This document shows positions 62,038 through 64,000 of a stretch of DNA of 64,000 bases, in pieces; the stretch's first letter is position 1; every line of letters begins with the position of its first letter. The stretch is from the NCBI GenBank assembly GCA_001603805.1, contig LUZY01000014.1, forward strand, positions 101,133-165,132, read 5' to 3'. The stretch comes from Deferribacterales bacterium Deferri_01. GTDB taxonomy: Bacteria; Chrysiogenota; Deferribacteres; Deferribacterales; Geovibrionaceae. The notes below the pieces were generated by a model. The model worked only from the letters and a program-made list of their open reading frames with translations. It did not search any database and was not told where the DNA came from. Position numbers and translations under genes: made by a program.

Positions 62038-63632
62038 TCCTCCGATGCCGGGGATTCATGGAGAGGTATATCTTTATTCTTCTCTTCAAAATAACGCATT
62101 GTCCATGAGTTGGGGAAGAGAATTACAAGCCTGTCTTTATCGTCCTTTCCGTAAGAACAGTCATAGGGGACAGCCCGTTTAAGATCATCAGCGGAAACCG
62201 AAGGATCAACCCAGCGGAGAACTGTCCATGGTTTTGAAACTAGCACCGCATCAACGCCGTATTCGTCTTTCATCCTGTACTGAAGGACCTCAAACTGGAG
62301 AGGACCAACTGCGCCCAGAAGCGGTGTTGCGCTTGTTGAGCCGGCAAGCTCGAAGGACTGTACGAGGTCTTCAGCCAGAAGGTGATCGATCCCTTTTCTG
62401 AATGCCTTGTAGTTTGATACTGTGTTGCTTTCCATGTATGCGAATACTTCGGGTGCGAAGCGTGGTATCTCATTATATATGATCTTGGGATCAGTGGTGA
62501 GGGTGTCGCCTATGCGTAGGTCGGCGTTGGTGATAAAGCCGATTATATCGCCTGCGTATGCCTCCTCCTTGATCTCTCTTTCCTGACCGAAGACGCTCTG
62601 TGAGTTGGCAAGCCTTACTTCCCTGCCTGTGCGGGTATTGTAGGCGGTCATGTCTCTTGTGAATTTGCCGGAGCAGGCACGTATAAAGACAATCCTGTCA
62701 CGGTGCTTAGGGTTCATGTTTGTCTGTATCTTAAAAACAAAGCCTGTGAAACCAGGTTTATCAAGAGGTACAGGTTCGCCGCCCGCATTTCTGGGCACTG
62801 GTTCGCCGGAGTATTCAAGAAAGCCTTTCAGGAGAAGCTCAACACCGAAGTTGTTTGCCGCACTGCCGAAAAATACAGGAGTGGTTCTGCCTGAAAGAAC
62901 TTCATCCATATCAAGTCCGTTGTGAGCAAATTCGAGCATTTCAAGCTCTTCGGCTATTTCGTCATAGGCTTTTTCACTTAGCTTTTCCCTTACACTGTCG
63001 TCAGAGAAGTCATGCACTGAAACAGGGGCCTTGTATGCTCCGCCCGGAACTTTTTCAAAAAGATGAACCTGATTTTTCACACGGTCATAAACACCTTTGA
63101 AAAAAGGGCCGCTTTCCAGAGGCCAGTTGACAGGGAAGGTTTGTATGTTAAGCTCTTTCTCCACCTGATCAATAAGCTCAAGGGGAGATTTTGCAGGTCT
63201 GTCCAGCTTGTTCATAAATGTGAAAATGGGTACTCCCCTTTTTCTGCAAACCTCAAAGAGCTTCAATGTCTGGTTTTCTATTCCCTTACCCGCATCGATT
63301 ACCATTATGGCGGCGTCCACCGCAAGGAGAACACGGTAAGTGTCTTCTGAGAAGTCTTTGTGACCGGGGGTGTCAAGCAGGTTAAACTGGTAGCCGTTGT
63401 ATTCAAACTGAAGAACAGTGGAGGAGATGGATATCCCTCTCTTTTTTTCAAGCTCCATCCAGTCGGAGGAGGTCTCACGCTGTTTTTTCTTTGCCGTTAC
63501 AGAACCAGCCAGATCCAGAGCCCCGCCGTAAAGCAGCAGTTTTTCGGTGAGCGTGGTTTTACCGGCATCAGGGTGGGATATGATGGCAAATGTGCGTCTT
63601 CTTGAAATTTCGTTCTTTATATTTGTACTCAC
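62034..63632 (-). CDS. prfC: Peptide chain release factor 3
   Basis: A GTPase of 532 residues that recycles RF1/RF2. G motifs: AIISHPDAGKTTLTEK, DTPGHKDFSEDTYR and NKLDRP; then the RF3-typical GAVGPLQFEVLQYRM. Start is GTG at 63632, with GGGGAC upstream; no ATG is available nearby. Confidence 0.96.
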   Translation of the reverse strand: MSTNIKNEISRRRTFAIISHPDAGKTTLTEKLLLYGGALDLAGSVTAKKKQRETSSDWMELEKKRGISISSTVLQFEYNGYQFNLLDTPGHKDFSEDTYRVLLAVDAAIMVIDAGKGIENQTLKLFEVCRKRGVPIFTFMNKLDRPAKSPLELIDQVEKELNIQTFPVNWPLESGPFFKGVYDRVKNQVHLFEKVPGGAYKAPVSVHDFSDDSVREKLSEKAYDEIAEELEMLEFAHNGLDMDEVLSGRTTPVFFGSAANNFGVELLLKGFLEYSGEPVPRNAGGEPVPLDKPGFTGFVFKIQTNMNPKHRDRIVFIRACSGKFTRDMTAYNTRTGREVRLANSQSVFGQEREIKEEAYAGDIIGFITNADLRIGDTLTTDPKIIYNEIPRFAPEVFAYMESNTVSNYKAFRKGIDHLLAEDLVQSFELAGSTSATPLLGAVGPLQFEVLQYRMKDEYGVDAVLVSKPWTVLRWVDPSVSADDLKRAVPYDCSYGKDDKDRLVILFPNSWTMRYFEEKNKDIPLHESPASED

Positions 63633-63952
63633 AGCAATGTCCCCGAAGTTATTTAGAGCCGAAAATAATAACCCGAATGCTCCATTATGTAAATAAATTC
63701 ATTCTTGAAAATTCAGCCAGCCTATCCTTTTGATATTTAACACTAAGTTTAACAGTTGCATATCGTTGTTAATGAATATTATTTATATGCGGATATATCT
63801 TATTGTTAGCATTGAAATTATTTAGGGCTGTTCTACCCGCTTAGTACCTTCTTTTTTACTGTTTATTCACTGTTACCCGTACGTTCAAAAGGTTTATCTT
63901 TAGTAGAACATCGTTGATGTGCAAATTTATTCAAATCCACAAAGGAGGAAGT
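63633..63952. other. Non-coding region between prfC and a partial gene
   Basis: 320 AT-rich bases separating divergent genes, expected to hold both promoters. Imperfect repeats TGCATAT/ATATGC (63757-63790) are present; no convincing promoter pair or structured element was seen. Confidence 0.5.
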
Positions 63953-64000
63953 ATGCGCTACCTGTCGGTTATGTGTATGCTCTTCTGTTTTTTATTGTCC
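63953..64000 (+). CDS. Start of an exported protein gene, cut by the window edge
   Basis: An open frame of 16 codons running off the window, beginning MRYLSVMCMLFCFLLS, which looks like a signal peptide. AAAGGAGGAA (63941-63950) gives a strong ribosome-binding site just before ATG 63953. Product unknown. Confidence 0.6.
   Translation, partial: MRYLSVMCMLFCFLLS

Noticed and set aside
1..64000. CRISPR arrays, insertion sequences or prophage
   Set aside because: No spaced direct repeats, transposase or phage structural genes were seen anywhere in the window.

Overview
The window is a stretch of a Gram-negative, anaerobically respiring bacterial chromosome. A periplasmic nitrate reductase operon in the order napM-A-D-G-H, a Tat-exported group 1 [NiFe] hydrogenase, multihaem cytochrome, a type IV minor-pilin/PilY1 cluster, many Cache/PAS sensor proteins and a moderate GC content together suggest a Deferribacterota-like organism (Geovibrio/Denitrovibrio relatives) or a similar anaerobe. 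That placement is inference from gene content; no 16S or marker-gene search was possible. No insertion sequence, prophage or CRISPR array was seen. Coding density is high, with many 1-20 base overlaps.

Layout. 1-1.1 kb: tRNA-Leu(UAA), then an AT-rich GIY-YIG/DUF4357 gene. 1.5-6.5 kb: a haem-motif sensor histidine kinase and a PAS-rich diguanylate cyclase. 6.7-11.5 kb: napMADGH, closed by a strong terminator. 11.6-15.2 kb: glycine betaine/proline importer proVWX and a convergent MarR regulator. 15.3-19 kb: a radical SAM protein and a PHP-glycosyltransferase fusion, divergent from an OlsB/OlsA-like acyltransferase pair (19.1-20.8 kb). 20.7-26.8 kb: a soluble PAS kinase, a VanX-like dipeptidase and a hybrid kinase. 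26.9-31.9 kb: a lipoprotein, a DtxR-type regulator, a DUF151 protein, a TlpA-like thioredoxin, an SDR protein and RadC. 32-35.3 kb: tatB-tatC-moaA-larA. 35.5-43.3 kb: a small secreted protein, PilY1 and four pilin-like proteins. 43.4-46.7 kb: glmU and glmS. 46.7-52.6 kb: a CsgG-like lipoprotein, argB-pcm, an RpoS-like sigma factor with an M24 peptidase, and a radical SAM protein. 53-56.3 kb: hydrogenase small and large subunits and their protease. 56.4-59 kb: dapF-dapA-dapB. 59-64 kb: a small Cys-rich protein, a Cys-less thioredoxin-like protein, a candidate structured RNA, a PilZ protein, a GT2 glycosyltransferase, prfC and the start of one more gene.

How the parts fit. Hydrogen can feed electrons into the quinone pool and NapGH/NapM can pass quinol electrons to NapA. 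NapA and the hydrogenase small subunit both carry twin-arginine signals, and the window also encodes TatB, TatC and the molybdopterin enzyme MoaA. A diguanylate cyclase and a PilZ receptor, with PilY1 and minor pilins, indicate a c-di-GMP/surface-motility theme. glmU/glmS, dapFAB and the VanX-like enzyme serve cell-wall metabolism.

Points most worth a second look: an Asp in place of a proximal-cluster Cys in the hydrogenase small subunit; a hybrid kinase whose HPt lacks its His; a two-copy hairpin element whose stems covary; an unrecognised structured RNA candidate at 59.7-59.84 kb; and a long hairpin directly before proV.
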